Source: Burkholderiales bacterium UBA1834
Lineage (GTDB): Bacteria > Pseudomonadota > Gammaproteobacteria > Burkholderiales > Burkholderiaceae_C
DNA: 64,000 nucleotides
Assembly (NCBI GenBank): GCA_002339015.1
Contig: DDJC01000049.1
Location: 69,930 to 133,929 of the forward strand
Reading direction: 5' to 3'
Of this stretch, positions 63,330 to 64,000 are shown piece after piece; the stretch's first letter is position 1, and every line of letters starts with the position of its first letter. The notes under the pieces are model-generated. The model saw nothing but the letters and a program-made list of their open reading frames with translations, searched no databases and was not told the DNA's origin. Both the position numbers and the translations under genes were made by a program.

Positions 63330-64000
63330 ATGTCTGAATCTTTTGCCGCCCTATTTGAAGAGTCGTTGCAGCGCGCCAACATGCGCACCGGCGAAGTCAT
63401 CACCGCCGAGGTGGTGGCCGTTGACCACAACTTCGTGGTTGTCAACGCCGGTCTGAAGTCCGAGGCCTATGTGCCCATCGAGGAATTCAAGAACGACCAG
63501 GGCGAGATCGAAGTCCAAGTGGGCGACTTCGTATCCGTGGCTGTGGACGCCATCGAAAACGGCTATGGCGACACCATCCTGTCGCGCGACAAGGCCAAGC
63601 GTCTGGCCTCGTGGCTGTCGCTGGAAACCGCCCTGGAATCGGGCGATTTCGTGACCGGCACGGTCAACGGCAAGGTCAAGGGCGGTCTGACCGTCCTGGT
63701 CAACGGCATCCGCGCCTTCCTGCCCGGCTCGCTGCTCGATACGCGCCCTGTCAAGGACATGTCGCCGTTCGAAGGCAAGACCATGGAGTTCAAGGTCATC
63801 AAGCTGGACCGCAAGCGCAACAACGTCGTGCTGTCGCGCCGTGCCGTGGTCGAAGCCTCGATGGGCGAAGAGCGCGCCAAGCTGATGGAAACGCTGCGCG
63901 AAGGCGCGATCGTCCATGGCGTGGTCAAGAACATCACCGAATACGGCGCCTTCGTGGACCTGGGTGGTATCGACGGCCTGCTGCACATCACCGACATGGC
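63330..64000 (+). CDS. rpsA: 30S ribosomal protein S1 (N-terminal part, cut by window end)
   Basis: The first ~223 codons of ribosomal protein S1, which unfolds mRNA and brings it to the ribosome. The start MSESFAALFEESLQ follows AGGAAA. Two and part of a third S1-type RNA-binding repeat are visible: GEVITAEVVAVDHNFVVVNAGLKSEAYVP; GDFVTGTVNGKVKGGLTVLVNGIRAFLPGSLLD; and GAIVHGVVKNITEYGAFVDLGGIDGLLHI. It follows aroA-cmk as in most proteobacteria. The frame remains open at the window edge. Confidence 0.97.
   Translation, partial: MSESFAALFEESLQRANMRTGEVITAEVVAVDHNFVVVNAGLKSEAYVPIEEFKNDQGEIEVQVGDFVSVAVDAIENGYGDTILSRDKAKRLASWLSLETALESGDFVTGTVNGKVKGGLTVLVNGIRAFLPGSLLDTRPVKDMSPFEGKTMEFKVIKLDRKRNNVVLSRRAVVEASMGEERAKLMETLREGAIVHGVVKNITEYGAFVDLGGIDGLLHITDM

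Overview
The window is high-GC chromosomal DNA of a betaproteobacterium. Gene content and order point to Burkholderiales, probably the Comamonadaceae/Leptothrix-Aquabacterium side. Supporting signs are the hemC-hemD-hemX-hemY run, the greB/spoT-rpoZ-gmk and yicC-kinase-phosphatase-rph-rdgB-hemW blocks, the gyrA-serC-pheA-tyrA-aroA/cmk-rpsA block, and a fused AroA-Cmk protein. The genus is inferred from family resemblance only.

Layout. 1-2.2 kb: end of a flagellar cluster (fliD tail, fliS, fliT, a YcgR-type c-di-GMP brake). 2.2-6.4 kb: tetrapyrrole genes hemC, hemD, hemX, hemY. 6.5-6.66 kb: tRNA-Arg(ACG) with a strong terminator. 6.7-12.0 kb (minus strand): iron-uptake group with a Fiu-like TonB-dependent receptor behind a Fur-like site, an FMN alpha-hydroxy-acid oxidase, a PiuC-type dioxygenase, a PepSY protein and a cytochrome b561. 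12.1-13.6 kb: a VTT-domain membrane protein and an HTH protein fused to a degenerate receiver domain. 13.8-17.6 kb: greB, spoT, rpoZ, gmk. 17.7-31.6 kb (minus strand): a second iron/efflux block, fecI-fecR-FecA-like receptor, then (behind another Fur-like site) DUF4198-mdtA-mdtB-mdtC-outer-membrane factor. This block and the divergent mscS gene separate gmk from yicC, which are usually adjacent. 32.97-38.6 kb: yicC, Ser/Thr kinase, PP2C phosphatase, rph, rdgB, hemW. 38.7-54.2 kb: accessory region with a Tat-exported class I cholesterol oxidase, a MocR regulator, a small membrane protein, an extra Gre-family factor, a lone 1,372-residue HigA-HTH-headed protein of visibly lower GC, fadD, a GMC oxidoreductase with a Tat partner, an alkaline-ceramidase-like membrane protein and ompA. 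54.5-64 kb: gyrA, a DUF2059 gene, serC, pheA, tyrA, aroA-cmk and the start of rpsA.

How the genes work together. Two separate iron-scavenging loci sit beside heme synthesis. One is plain Fur-type. The other adds cell-surface signalling (FecI/FecR plus a receptor with an STN domain) and an RND efflux pump whose operon begins with a periplasmic DUF4198 protein. serC, pheA, tyrA and aroA supply serine and aromatic amino acids, next to DNA topology (gyrA), pyrimidine nucleotide (cmk) and translation (rpsA) genes.

Most unusual content. (i) The giant HTH protein at 43.5-47.6 kb, a candidate single-gene defence system, has a perfect 34-bp palindrome spanning its predicted core promoter. (ii) A pair of inverted hairpin-forming repeat elements at 40.4 and 48.1-48.4 kb bracket this region; the arms differ in sequence between copies but are perfectly complementary within each copy. 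(iii) The Fur-linked efflux operon.
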